64,000 bases of DNA from Microcaldota archaeon (GTDB taxonomy: Archaea; Micrarchaeota; Micrarchaeia; Micrarchaeales; Micrarchaeaceae), in the NCBI GenBank assembly GCA_021797895.1, contig JAJZYW010000002.1, forward strand, positions 1 through 64,000. Direction: 5' to 3'. Of the stretch, positions 1-8,461 are shown one piece after another (positions within the stretch are counted from its first letter, which is position 1; every line of letters starts with the position of its first letter). Below the pieces are notes generated by a model that worked only from the letters and a program-made list of their open reading frames with translations, had not been told where the DNA came from and did not search any database. The position numbers and the translations under genes are program-made.

Positions 1-1227
1 AAATATCCCTCCCTGCGTTGGAGCAGCGGGAAGCAGAGCCGTTGACGTTTCCGTGATGTTTATCGCCCCTGGAGTGAGGAAGCTGAGGTCGCGTGTGCCG
101 CTCTCGGCCTGCCCGTCGAATACATAACTTATTTGCGCCGACAGCGTTGCTACGGTGCTTGATGAGGAGGTAACGTAGAGATTTACAGGCATGCTGACGT
201 TGCTGTGCGCCGCTATGTATGGGAAGGAGAAGTAGCCGTCGCTTCCTATTATGGTCATGGGCGATTCGGGCGTCAGCTGGACCGTGACGTTTGTTATGGG
301 CGTGCCACCGCTGTTTGACACGATTATGCTGGTGTTCTGCGGCGCTCCCTCTTCGACATCTTCGTACTGGGATGTCAGCGACACCTGGCTGGCAGGAGCT
401 ACCCCATACAGGTCAAGCGTAGTCTGGAGCGATTCGTTGTTGCCGTAAGCATCAGAGTACGCCAGGCTGAGCTGTGCGGATACGGACTGTCCGGCAGCTC
501 CTGGAGAAACGTATACTGGAATAGTCAGGTACGCAGTTGCGTTCGGGGCTAGCGAGGCAGCTTCACCGGGCTCGCCGACTGGATTCAGCGAGGAGCTCGC
601 CGCTATCGACGGTTTTATGTCATATGCGTAGCCGCTGCCGGTGTTGCGGAGCTTTATTGTGAGGTTGTTTACCGATCCGGCAAGCAGCCCGTGGCTGGTT
701 GCATTGATTGAAAAGCCTGTAGAGCCTCTCACTGGCGCATAGAATGTGGTGCTATAGTAGAAGCTGTTGCTGTCGTTCGTATAGTTCCAGTAGAGGTCGA
801 GAGGCTCGTAGTAGCCTTCCGTAGGGCTCACCTGCGTGGTGTTAGGTATATCCAGGTAGAATATTGCGCTGAAGAACGAATAAGGCTGCACGTTGCCTAT
901 GTAGTCGTATGCAGTTGATGAACCGTTTATCGTAGTAAACTGACTGGTCAGCGGCACCTTTGCCAGCACGCCCACAAGTTCGCAGTCGTTGGGATTGTAG
1001 AGCTTAACCTGTATCGGAACGTCGTTTGATCCCGGCCCTACTGCAATCGGCTGTGAAGTGAAGTTCCTGCTCGAATTGCCTGCCCAGGCAACCCCTGTAA
1101 CGTAGAAGTCAGTCAACGCGGTGTGCTGGCATGAGGCTATTACCTGCGACGCTCCTGCTACGCCAGCCAGCGATACAAGCACCATTGCGGATATCGTGAA
1201 TGCCGCAAATTCGAAAGTCCTATCCAT
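1..1227 (-). CDS. Secreted S-layer-like (COG1361-type) protein, 3' end outside window
   Basis: This open frame runs from ATG at 1227 to the left edge with no stop, so about 409 residues are visible. It is absent from the ORF track because it is open-ended. The N-terminus (MDRTFEFAAFTISAMVLVSL) is a typical signal peptide or anchor. The rest is Ser/Thr/Asn/Tyr-rich beta-type sequence with many N-x-S/T sites, as in archaeal COG1361 S-layer-like surface proteins. The start overlaps the end of the upstream ABC ATPase gene by 8 bases (ATGGATAG), so the two are probably translationally coupled. Such proteins often accompany MacB/LolD-type ATPases. A permease domain could lie beyond the edge. The secreted nature is well supported; the family name is inference. 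Confidence 0.75.
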   Translation of the reverse strand, partial: MDRTFEFAAFTISAMVLVSLAGVAGASQVIASCQHTALTDFYVTGVAWAGNSSRNFTSQPIAVGPGSNDVPIQVKLYNPNDCELVGVLAKVPLTSQFTTINGSSTAYDYIGNVQPYSFFSAIFYLDIPNTTQVSPTEGYYEPLDLYWNYTNDSNSFYYSTTFYAPVRGSTGFSINATSHGLLAGSVNNLTIKLRNTGSGYAYDIKPSIAASSSLNPVGEPGEAASLAPNATAYLTIPVYVSPGAAGQSVSAQLSLAYSDAYGNNESLQTTLDLYGVAPASQVSLTSQYEDVEEGAPQNTSIIVSNSGGTPITNVTVQLTPESPMTIIGSDGYFSFPYIAAHSNVSMPVNLYVTSSSSTVATLSAQISYVFDGQAESGTRDLSFLTPGAINITETSTALLPAAPTQGGIF

Positions 1228-1969
1228 TTTTACCCCTCTTTTTAACATTATTGCCACTGCCCCTTGCCTCGTGGAGCGAGATGTCTTTTATTGCAAGCGA
1301 GCCTTCGTGCTCTATAAGCCCGTCGCGTATGTGTATGCGCCTGTCTGCGAAGGCGCCCACTTCCGGATCGTGCGTGCTGAGAACCACGGTAGTTCCGTTC
1401 TCCCTGCACATCCTCGAAAGTATGTCAAGCACGTTCTTTGCCGACTTCGTATCCAAGTTTCCCGTAGGCTCGTCGGACAACAGTATCTTGGGGCTGTTTA
1501 TGAAAGCGCGCACTATTGCGACGCGCTGCTGCTCACCCCCGCTGAGCTCGTTTGGTCTCTTTTCAGCCTTGTCGCCAAGCCCCACCTGCGCAAGCATGTC
1601 CCTCGCCAGCTGTAGCTTCTCCTTCCCTCCGCGTCCGCTCACAAGCGACGGCAGCATCACGTTGTCGAGCGCGCTCAAGTACGGTACGAGGTTGTAGGAC
1701 TGGAACACAAATCCTATCACAGAATTGCGCAGCTCAGCAAGCTCGTTGCCATTCATGCTTGAGGTATCCTTGCCGTTTATTATTATCCTGCCTGAAGTCG
1801 GCGTATCCAGCGTGCCCATAAGATCGAGCATTGTCGTCTTGCCTGAGCCGGACGGGCCCATTATGGCGACGAATTCGCCCTCCTTTATATCCACGCTGAC
1901 TCCGTTGAGCGCAACGTACGTTAGGCCTTCCTTGTTGGAGTATATCTTTCTCACATCGATCATTCGCAC
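1220..1969 (-). CDS. ABC transporter ATP-binding protein, MacB/LolD type
   Basis: This 249-aa nucleotide-binding subunit hydrolyses ATP to drive an inner-membrane export or extraction system. Visible motifs are Walker A GPSGSGKT (about residues 38-45), the Q-loop FQ at 89-90, signature LSGGEQQ (142-148), Walker B ILLSDEPTG (162-170) with NLD, and the switch histidine in STHD (about 200). Sequence style and length match the MacB/LolD/FtsE group, whose partners are FtsX-like permeases with large extracytoplasmic domains. The only visible partner is the overlapping secreted protein downstream; the permease is presumably outside the window. The substrate is unknown. Confidence 0.9.
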   Translation of the reverse strand: MRMIDVRKIYSNKEGLTYVALNGVSVDIKEGEFVAIMGPSGSGKTTMLDLMGTLDTPTSGRIIINGKDTSSMNGNELAELRNSVIGFVFQSYNLVPYLSALDNVMLPSLVSGRGGKEKLQLARDMLAQVGLGDKAEKRPNELSGGEQQRVAIVRAFINSPKILLSDEPTGNLDTKSAKNVLDILSRMCRENGTTVVLSTHDPEVGAFADRRIHIRDGLIEHEGSLAIKDISLHEARGSGNNVKKRGKNG

Positions 1970-2149
1970 GGCATAGCGAGGTTCCGATTGGCTGTTCCTC
2001 TTGGGCGAATTGATCGAAACACCTTTTGAATATTAATGCGCATCAGGAGTCCATTCGAGAAGCAGGAGAGCGCATAGGTTTATGCCTCTCAAAACATATA
2101 TATGCTTTGTAAAATTTCGCTTTTTGGGCGCTGCGCTGTGCCAAGTGCG

Positions 2150-2680
2150 TCATTTCCGCATGATGCGCGACGCTTCCGACCTGAAGGATTTTATCTTCCT
2201 TGCCCTCGCGGCGAGCTCATACATGTAGGCTACATCGCGATCCGCGGAGTGCGCTACCGCTTCTTCGTACAGGTCGCGCAGTATGTGCTTCGACCAGTAG
2301 TTGTATATGCGCAGCAGCCTTTTCCTGTCGTGCAATTGCTTCTCTGCGCCTGCCATGACGCCAGACACGTCATCAGGAGATTTTATTCCCATGTTGTACT
2401 CGATCAGGTAATAGGCGTAGCGCGCGGTGCTTTGCCTTCCTATATCTGAATCGTCATACTTCCCCTCGCCAGAACCTTCAGGATCAGCAGCCCAGCGTAT
2501 AATGGAGCAATCGCGCTTCATTTTATCCAGCGTCCGGATAACCGAGGCTTCGTGGTCGTCGGGCATCAATATTCCCGCTTCGTCAAACCCATTTAAATCG
2601 GCAATGAAAGCATCAGAAGCATAGAACTGCGCAAGCATCTTTGATACAGCGCGGCGTATGCGCTCCTCCTTCTTGAACAT
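2150..2680 (-). CDS. Hypothetical helical protein, 176 aa
   Basis: I do not recognise a family. The 176-aa sequence starts MFKKEERIRRAV, is rich in charged residues and apparently alpha-helical, with no signal peptide or membrane segment. The C-terminus is strongly basic (ARARKIKSFRSEASRIMRK), which could bind nucleic acid or an acidic partner. There are no cysteine pairs and no obvious catalytic motif. It stands alone between the ABC gene and the pirin gene, with about 60 bases to the latter. Codon use resembles its neighbours, so it is probably a genuine gene of cytoplasmic location. Confidence 0.7.
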   Translation of the reverse strand: MFKKEERIRRAVSKMLAQFYASDAFIADLNGFDEAGILMPDDHEASVIRTLDKMKRDCSIIRWAADPEGSGEGKYDDSDIGRQSTARYAYYLIEYNMGIKSPDDVSGVMAGAEKQLHDRKRLLRIYNYWSKHILRDLYEEAVAHSADRDVAYMYELAARARKIKSFRSEASRIMRK

Positions 2681-2741
2681 TGAATCGCCGGATTTTGTAC
2701 TTAAGGGAGGCGCGTGATATTTATGGATTTCTATTGCGAAG

Positions 2742-3551
2742 TCAGATATCCTCCGCTTCCGCCTCTGACTTTATGAACGAGCCATTGTTAAGCTCCTCAT
2801 AAGCCCTGATTATCTCTTCCCTCGTGTTCATCACTATCGGGCCATACCATGCCACCGGTTCGTTAAGCGGCTGCCCTGTAAGAAGCAGGACTTCAGTGCC
2901 GTGCTCCGCCGAAGCGAATGAGAGCGAATCCCCCTTCCTGTCGTAGACCGCAGCCTCGCCAGCCTTGAGCCGCGAATTCTCCCCAGAGAGCACTGAACCC
3001 TTGAGGACGTATACTATGGCTGTCCTGCCGGGTCCGGCATTGTGCTCAAACAGGCTGCCGTCATGCATCTTTACGTGGTAGTACTCTACAGGATTCGATA
3101 GGTCGGCAACTGGCCCTTCCACGCTTCCGAGCTTGCCGGCAATCAGCCTCACTTTAGAGCCGCCATGCAGCTCTATCTCAGGGGCGTTATTCTTGCCTAT
3201 GGCCCTGTACTTCGGCTTCTGCATTTTCGATGCCATCGGCAGGTTTACCCAAAGCTGCAGGCCGCTGTTGCCCTCGGGCTCAACCTGCGGCATCTCCTCG
3301 TGGAATATGCCGCTCCCAGCAGTCATCCACTGGAGCTCGCCGCTCCCTATCGTGCCCGAGACGCCAGTGCTGTCCCTGTGCTTAACTTTCCCGTCGAGCA
3401 CGTAAGTTACAGTCTCTATGCCCCTGTGCGGGTGCCAGGGAAAACCCTTCTCGTAATCCTCCTTGAGCTTCGAGCCGAAGTTGTCAAGCAGAAGGAACGG
3501 GTCTGTCACATGCGCCGAGCCCTGCCCTCCGAAAACCCTGTGCAGCTTCAC
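2742..3551 (-). CDS. Pirin family protein
   Basis: Pirins are two-domain cupins that bind one metal; some cleave quercetin and others act as regulators. The N-terminal cupin shows WHPHRGIETVTYVLDG, KHRDSTG and GELQWMTAGSGIFHEEMP, matching the metal-binding histidines and glutamate of the family. The GTG start at 3551 gives 269 aa, but the in-frame sequence just upstream reads TVFRGSESYDGAG directly before VKLHRVFG, which looks like the conserved pirin N-terminus. That extension stays open to a TGA near 3655 and contains no ATG, GTG or TTG, so the true start is uncertain and may be non-standard. The gene lies downstream of the MFS gene in the same direction. Function in this organism is unknown. 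Confidence 0.88.
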   Translation of the reverse strand: MKLHRVFGGQGSAHVTDPFLLLDNFGSKLKEDYEKGFPWHPHRGIETVTYVLDGKVKHRDSTGVSGTIGSGELQWMTAGSGIFHEEMPQVEPEGNSGLQLWVNLPMASKMQKPKYRAIGKNNAPEIELHGGSKVRLIAGKLGSVEGPVADLSNPVEYYHVKMHDGSLFEHNAGPGRTAIVYVLKGSVLSGENSRLKAGEAAVYDRKGDSLSFASAEHGTEVLLLTGQPLNEPVAWYGPIVMNTREEIIRAYEELNNGSFIKSEAEAEDI

Positions 3552-3656
3552 TCCTGCGCCGTCATACGATTCCGAACCGCGAAAAACCGTTGTTATCTGC
3601 CTCTTTATGATTACACCGTTATTATTATGCAGCCAGGAATATTTAGGCGTTGTGCA

Positions 3657-4829
3657 TCACTTTCCCTTGAGAAGCAGCTTGTAGAGCGCTCCGCTTGTTA
3701 GCTGGAAAATGCCGCCGATGGCGAGAGGCAGTGGAAGCGCGTAGTCCATCAGATACCCACTTGCGCCAGAGCTCAGCTGCGATGCCCTTGTTGCAATGCC
3801 CTGGAAGCTCGTCGCGGTGCCGTAGTCCTCGCCATTTATGCCCTTTACTGTCATCGTTGACCTCGTCGGGCTGCCGGACCCGGCTATGAAAGCCCTTAGT
3901 ATGTATATCGCGCCAGCAATCGGCAGGATGGGAGAGAACGCCATCGCGATCAGGAGCGCGCCGTTGAGCGATCTGGTCGATGCCGCAGTGTTGAGCACGC
4001 CGATGCGCTTTGCAACTCTGGATGATGCCTGTGCGCCGAACGCAGTTGTTATGTATGATATCCCGAATATAAGGCCTATCTCGAGCGGCGTGGCGTTGTA
4101 CAGCAGCTTGAACCAAAGAGGCAGCAATGGTATCGCCAGTCCGACTCCTACTCCTCCAATGGAATTGCCCGCTATTACGCGGAGTATGTATTTTGCACTC
4201 TCCTTCTTCATGACGCGCGTGGTCTTTTTCGGCCTGCGCGCCTCTTCCAGCAGCGCAAGCGACAGCACCGATACCACTAGAAACGCAGCGGCAAGCATGA
4301 AGAAATACCTGTATGCCAGGAGAGGCCCTACATACTTCGAGATAAGGCTTACACCTGCAAACATGAGGCTGCCGATTATGGAGAATACCGCAGCTGTCCT
4401 GGTCAGCACCGAGAACTTCTTCACCCTTTCCGATTCTTCAGGATAGAGGCTCGCGATAAAGGCGCTCGATCCAGGGGAGAAGGCGCCGCGCATCCCTCCG
4501 GCACCGCTGCTTATCCCTGCTATTACCATTCCTGTCACTATCACTGGGAGATTTGGCGATAGGGCTATCATGAAAGCTCCAGCAGTTGTAAACAGCTCTG
4601 ATATTATGAGTTCGTACTTGTAGCCTCGGCGGTCGCCTATGGCTCCAAGCGCAAGAGTGAGGAACAGCGCGAACACCATTGTACCTCCAGCGACGAAGCC
4701 AATGTCCAGCAAGCTCACCTTTAATGCATTGAGGTAGAGCGAGAACGAGAGAGTCATGAATATTATGGCTGTGCTGCGCAGGGCCCTTGAGTACACCAGA
4801 AACCTGAAGTTGTCCTTTATCTTGTGCAT
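3657..4829 (-). CDS. Major facilitator superfamily transporter
   Basis: This 390-aa integral membrane protein has roughly 11-12 hydrophobic segments, the usual MFS size. The loop after the second segment carries GAIGDRRGYKYE, a good match to MFS motif A (G-x-L-x-D-R-x-G-R/K). A central basic loop (about EEARRPKKTTRVMKKESAK) separates the two six-helix halves. No substrate-specific motif is recognisable; drug or metabolite efflux is typical for this general type. The gene is followed by the pirin gene about 100 bases downstream, possibly in one transcript. The start at MHKIKDNFRFL places the first helix at the usual distance. Confidence 0.88.
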   Translation of the reverse strand: MHKIKDNFRFLVYSRALRSTAIIFMTLSFSLYLNALKVSLLDIGFVAGGTMVFALFLTLALGAIGDRRGYKYELIISELFTTAGAFMIALSPNLPVIVTGMVIAGISSGAGGMRGAFSPGSSAFIASLYPEESERVKKFSVLTRTAAVFSIIGSLMFAGVSLISKYVGPLLAYRYFFMLAAAFLVVSVLSLALLEEARRPKKTTRVMKKESAKYILRVIAGNSIGGVGVGLAIPLLPLWFKLLYNATPLEIGLIFGISYITTAFGAQASSRVAKRIGVLNTAASTRSLNGALLIAMAFSPILPIAGAIYILRAFIAGSGSPTRSTMTVKGINGEDYGTATSFQGIATRASQLSSGASGYLMDYALPLPLAIGGIFQLTSGALYKLLLKGK

Positions 4830-4946
4830 AAAAACCGGTCTTGCCGTTTATCGCAGCGCAACGGCACTATAAATCAGCAGCAAATGGCTTAAACCTTTTC
4901 CATACATTAATTATGTAATGGCAAGAGACGACTGCAGGGCATAGTA

Positions 4947-5249
4947 ATGACCGTAAAGAGCGTTTTAGTTGAACAGCGTAGGGCCGAGGCTGAAATGCTC
5001 GCCGAAGCTCCAGCCTCGCTCAGCGCGTACAAAATAAACCGCAATTTAGCGATTCTGCGTTCGGACAAGGAAACCGCTGACAGAGATACCGCATCTGCCG
5101 CGGTCGCAGGTACATCCATAGCTGGCGGAGTTTCGGCTCTGGCGATCGGAGCGCTTATAGGCGGCACTGGCGGTCTTGTAGGAATCGTTTTTGGCGGCAC
5201 GCTGATGCTTTTTGGTCTTGTGGCTGCAATCATGCCGCACAAAAACTGA
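4947..5249 (+). CDS. Small two-helix membrane protein, hypothetical
   Basis: This 100-aa protein has a charged N-terminal half (about residues 1-45, probably helical and cytoplasmic) followed by two Gly/Ala-rich hydrophobic segments (TSIAGGVSALAIGALIGG and VGIVFGGTLMLFGLVAAI) and a short MPHKN tail. No family is recognised. A nine-codon frame (ATG at 4918, MARDDCRA, stop TAG) ends three bases before the start codon; it may be a leader or chance. The gene is divergent from the MFS gene, so the 4830-4946 gap should hold both promoters. Confidence 0.65.
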   Translation: MTVKSVLVEQRRAEAEMLAEAPASLSAYKINRNLAILRSDKETADRDTASAAVAGTSIAGGVSALAIGALIGGTGGLVGIVFGGTLMLFGLVAAIMPHKN

Positions 5250-5403
5250 CATTGATTTTGAGGGCAAAACTTCTTTGTTGCAGCTTGTTAAAGCGGAAAA
5301 ATCTAGAAAAGTCGCTTTGTGAGGATTCCTGCTGCTGGATACAGGCAAAGCATACCTCTATAAATTATAATGTTCACATATATAGCAGATATAGAGTGAT
5401 CGA

Positions 5404-5595
5404 ATGAAAGGAAAAGTGAAGATGTTCAATTCCGCAAGAGGATTTGGATTCATTACTGGAGAAGACGGAAAGGACGTGTATGTACACGCGACTGCGATAG
5501 CGAACGGAGCCGAACTGGCAGTAGGTGACTCCGTAGAATACGAAGTTGAAGCTGGAGAGCGCGGGCCTAAGGCCAAGAACGTCAGGAAGATATAA
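5404..5595 (+). CDS. Cold-shock domain protein (CspA family)
   Basis: This 63-aa single OB-fold protein binds single-stranded RNA or DNA and typically acts as an RNA chaperone. RNP1 is seen as ARGFGFIT (about residues 11-18) and RNP2 as VYVHATAI (about 25-32), with the usual KGKVKMFN start and a basic C-terminus. Csp proteins are common in bacteria but patchy in archaea, so ancient lateral transfer is possible. Upstream lies A+T-rich TATA-like sequence (ctataaattataat near 5356), and GTGATC, complementary to the 16S 3' end, sits just before the ATG. A T-rich terminator follows. The gene appears monocistronic. Confidence 0.93.
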   Translation: MKGKVKMFNSARGFGFITGEDGKDVYVHATAIANGAELAVGDSVEYEVEAGERGPKAKNVRKI

Positions 5596-5601
5596 TCCTG
5601 A

Positions 5602-5632
5602 AAATTCTTTTTCTTATTTTTTTATGTTTTTA
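5602..5632 (+). terminator. Poly-T terminator after the cold-shock gene
   Basis: Within about 30 bases of the csp stop codon the plus strand reads three close T tracts (ctttttcttatttttttatg), with no strong hairpin. Oligo-T tracts without a stem are the normal intrinsic termination signal of archaeal RNA polymerase. The next gene is convergent, which fits a terminator here. Confidence 0.6.
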
Positions 5633-5663
5633 ATGCTTCCAGCGCGAGCCTTGCTGCACTGGC

Positions 5664-6467
5664 TCAAAGTTCCCTCCGTATTATCTCGCTCTTCTCCTGA
5701 TTCTCCTTCCACCTGCCCAGCTTGAAGAATGCAGTTGCAGCGCCGACGATCAGGCCGATTGCCATAGCTCCGCAAATCAGGTATTCAAGCAACGGCTCGC
5801 CGCGAGGTACGTACGAGAGAATCGAGTTTACTGGGTCTCCAAGCGTCGATGTGAACAGGTTTGACGTGAGGGAAACGCCGCTAGCCCCATTTGACGGGAA
5901 GCTGTAGGCGTTTGCTATAAAGATTATGAACTGCGTGGATCCGTGCCCAATCGGCATGGTAATCCCGTTTGATGGGTTCAGTTCTGTGACTGCTGTTACG
6001 ATACCGTTGTGCACTGTAAGCATCAAGTCCCTCGTAGCAGAGACGGTTTGCGAATTTATTGGAACTTTGAAAGTGCCTGTTGGAAGTCCGTTCTTGCCAA
6101 GCGACTCCAGCGTAATATTATTGGACGATATCTTTGTGACTTCGAAGTTTATCCCGCCCGAAGAAAGCTCCTGCCCTACCAGGGCATTGCCCAATTGCTG
6201 GGCGCCATTGGATGGAATTGTGAAAGATACTGATGACGCGGCGCCCTGCATTTCGCTGATCAATGCGCTTGAGATTCCTCCGGCAGCGGCTCCAACCGCC
6301 GCTCCGATCCCGGCTCTTCTGAGTATCCTGCGGCGCAGAGTATCCTTTCCGCCCCTGTAAATCGTCTCCCTGATGAACACAATCTTCTGCTTTTCTCCCG
6401 CTTCGCCAGATTCGCCCACGGAACCTTTGCCATCAGAAACATTTTCCTTTGAGTTTTCCATTTCCAC
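5664..6467 (-). CDS. Membrane protein with central extracytoplasmic domain, hypothetical
   Basis: This 267-aa protein starts with about 45 charged residues (MEMENSKENVSDGKGSVGES), then a weak Gly/Ala-rich hydrophobic segment (GIGAAVGAAAGGISSALIS), a Ser/Thr/Asn-rich middle region of about 150 residues, a strong C-terminal transmembrane helix (YLICGAMAIGLIVGAATAFF) and a short charged tail (LGRWKENQEKSEIIRREL). The arrangement predicts both ends in the cytoplasm and the middle outside. No family is recognised. It is convergent with the csp gene and divergent from the ABC-2 operon. Confidence 0.7.
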   Translation of the reverse strand: MEMENSKENVSDGKGSVGESGEAGEKQKIVFIRETIYRGGKDTLRRRILRRAGIGAAVGAAAGGISSALISEMQGAASSVSFTIPSNGAQQLGNALVGQELSSGGINFEVTKISSNNITLESLGKNGLPTGTFKVPINSQTVSATRDLMLTVHNGIVTAVTELNPSNGITMPIGHGSTQFIIFIANAYSFPSNGASGVSLTSNLFTSTLGDPVNSILSYVPRGEPLLEYLICGAMAIGLIVGAATAFFKLGRWKENQEKSEIIRREL

Positions 6468-6657
6468 ACCAGCATAGTTTACTGGGCCATAGGCCCTAAG
6501 TTGTAATATAGCGGGTTTCCAGATATATATACTTTTAGAGCCTGGAGCGTAGATGAATCGGATGATTTGGAATCCAGACGTGTGCCTCTCGCCATTTAAT
6601 TACTAATATATATTGTTTGAAACAATTATCCAAGAAGAATGTGCAGCGGAGATTGCA

Positions 6658-7668
6658 ATGCCTAACGTGATTGAAGTAGAGAATGTATCAAAGAGGTTCA
6701 ACACTTACGAGAACAGGGACACCGGGCTCTTCAGCTCATTCAGGCGGAAGAAGAAGGTGGTCCGGGCTCTTGACGGAGTCAGCTTCAGCATCAAGCGGGG
6801 CGAGATCGTGGCATTGCTGGGAAGGAACGGAAGCGGAAAGTCGACGATGATAAAGACGATAACAGGGATACTGCACCCAGACTCGGGCAAGGTCAGTGTG
6901 CTCGGACTGGATCCTTGGAGGGACAGGCAGAAGATTGCAATGGACATAGGCGTGGTTTTCGGCGCGACCCACCCCCAGCTTTACTGGAACCTACCGCCGA
7001 TAGACACTTTTGAATATGTGCGCGACGTGTACGGAGTATCGCAGAAGGACTACAATGAGCGGCTGAAATTTTTCATAGAGCTTCTGGACATATCCAAGGT
7101 GTACAAAAAGCAGACTCGGCAGCTTTCCCTAGGAGAAAGGATGAAGTGCGAGATGGTGGCGGCGCTGCTTCACTTCCCGAAGTTTGTGGTCATGGACGAG
7201 CCCACGATAGGCGTCGATCTTCCGGCGAGAATGGGCATAAAGAAAGCGGTGCGCGAGCTCAGGAAGAGGTATGGAATGACGTTTCTGATAACCACCCACG
7301 TGGTTGACGACATAAGCATGGCGGACAGGATAGTGATGCTCGAGAAGGGCAAGAAGATATTCGACGGGAAGCCGGATAGGCTGAAGAGCACATTCAGCAG
7401 GTACATAATACTGGAGGTGCGATTTATTGACGGCGAGTCGGGCAAGGGGTTCGAAACTAGAGGAAGGGTTATAAGCTCGGAGCCCGGGCACGTGAAGCTC
7501 GGCATACTCCCGTCGATGCTGAAGGAGGAGTGGCTCAGGAAGCTGATAACGAGCGACAAAGTTGCAGATTACAGGATAAACGAGCCTGGCCTCAGCTCCA
7601 TACTGGCGAGGTTCTACAGCTCAAGGGATCACAGGAGCAAGAGTGCTGATGTGGATGCTGACGAGTAG
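6658..7668 (+). CDS. ABC-2 type transporter ATPase (COG4586-like)
   Basis: This is the ATP-hydrolysing subunit of an export system made with the two following permeases. From ATG 6658 it has 336 aa: Walker A GRNGSGKST (about 55-63), signature LSLGERMK (156-163), Walker B VVMDEPTIG (177-185) and a switch histidine in TTHVVDD. The features RQLSLGERMKCEMVAALLH and NLPPIDTFEYVRDVYGV are characteristic of the COG4586 branch, which pairs with COG4587 and COG3694 permeases. The ORF track begins at a TTG (6613), but the conserved N-terminus PNVIEVENVSKRF starts at the ATG. TATA-like sequence (ctaatatatattg) lies near 6603-6614. The substrate is unknown. Confidence 0.9.
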   Translation: MPNVIEVENVSKRFNTYENRDTGLFSSFRRKKKVVRALDGVSFSIKRGEIVALLGRNGSGKSTMIKTITGILHPDSGKVSVLGLDPWRDRQKIAMDIGVVFGATHPQLYWNLPPIDTFEYVRDVYGVSQKDYNERLKFFIELLDISKVYKKQTRQLSLGERMKCEMVAALLHFPKFVVMDEPTIGVDLPARMGIKKAVRELRKRYGMTFLITTHVVDDISMADRIVMLEKGKKIFDGKPDRLKSTFSRYIILEVRFIDGESGKGFETRGRVISSEPGHVKLGILPSMLKEEWLRKLITSDKVADYRINEPGLSSILARFYSSRDHRSKSADVDADE

Positions 7669-8461
7669 ATTCGCGAAGTACAGGGCGCTCTTCAGGATAT
7701 CCTTCAAGGACATGCTGACCTGGGGCTGGGAGACGGTGCTCTCCAGCTTCATGCTGATGCTCTACGCGGTTATAGCGATAGTGGTCTGGATAGCGATATA
7801 CTCGTTCACTGGAGTGAAGTCTATAAACGGCGTAGATCTTACTTCGACGATAATCTACTTCGCGATAATAAGCGCTCTCATGCCCTTCCTCACATGGTCG
7901 GCAATGGTGAACAAGCTTTCTGATGATATAAGGAGCGGCAGCATAGGGAGCTCTCTCATAAGGCCGATGCCATACTACTTAAAGCTCTTCTTCGAGGACA
8001 TATCGAGCAGCGTCTTCAACCTGGCTGTCAGCATAGCTGTTATATTACTGGTCATATTCCTGGGAAGGCTGACGCCGGACGCATACGTTAGCGCGATGTT
8101 CATATTCTACTTCATAATAGGATTCCTTATAGCAGAGCTGCTCGGATTCATAATAGGATCGCTCGCTATTTACCTCACCGACATATACGGCATAATGGTC
8201 TCGGTAAACTGGATGATAACGATAATAGGGGGAGGGATGATACCCATTGTGTTCTTCCCGGCCTTCATAGAGAAGGTTCTGCTCCTCACCCCGTTTCCAT
8301 TCCTTGCGTTCGTACCGGCAGCAACGCTCTCCGGGGTCATAGGAATCGGTGAGGCATTCAGCCTTGCCCCGGTCGGGCTCGCGTGGTTGGCGGCGCTTGC
8401 GGTAGTTGCATATGCGATGTGGGCGAAGCTCAAGACCAGAATAAACGCGGTGGGCATATGA
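7643..8461 (+). CDS. ABC-2 type permease (COG4587-like)
   Basis: This integral membrane subunit of the exporter has 272 aa with about six hydrophobic helices (for example VLSSFMLMLYAVIAIVVWIA and FIIGFLIAELLGFIIGSLAI). It overlaps the ATPase gene by 26 bases in another frame. GGAG at 7634 precedes the GTG start at 7643; ATG 7649 or 7655 are alternatives. The ATPase-permease-permease order is that of COG4586-COG4587-COG3694 systems, which have two different half-permeases. It ends in an ATGA overlap with the second permease gene. Confidence 0.85.
   Translation: MLMWMLTSRFAKYRALFRISFKDMLTWGWETVLSSFMLMLYAVIAIVVWIAIYSFTGVKSINGVDLTSTIIYFAIISALMPFLTWSAMVNKLSDDIRSGSIGSSLIRPMPYYLKLFFEDISSSVFNLAVSIAVILLVIFLGRLTPDAYVSAMFIFYFIIGFLIAELLGFIIGSLAIYLTDIYGIMVSVNWMITIIGGGMIPIVFFPAFIEKVLLLTPFPFLAFVPAATLSGVIGIGEAFSLAPVGLAWLAALAVVAYAMWAKLKTRINAVGI

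Noticed and set aside
2102-2449. 115-aa plus-strand ORF starting behind a TATA-like tatatatgc
   Set aside because: It is antisense to the 176-aa gene, and its Cys/Arg/Tyr mix looks non-coding. The TATA-like sequence may serve the minus-strand ABC gene.
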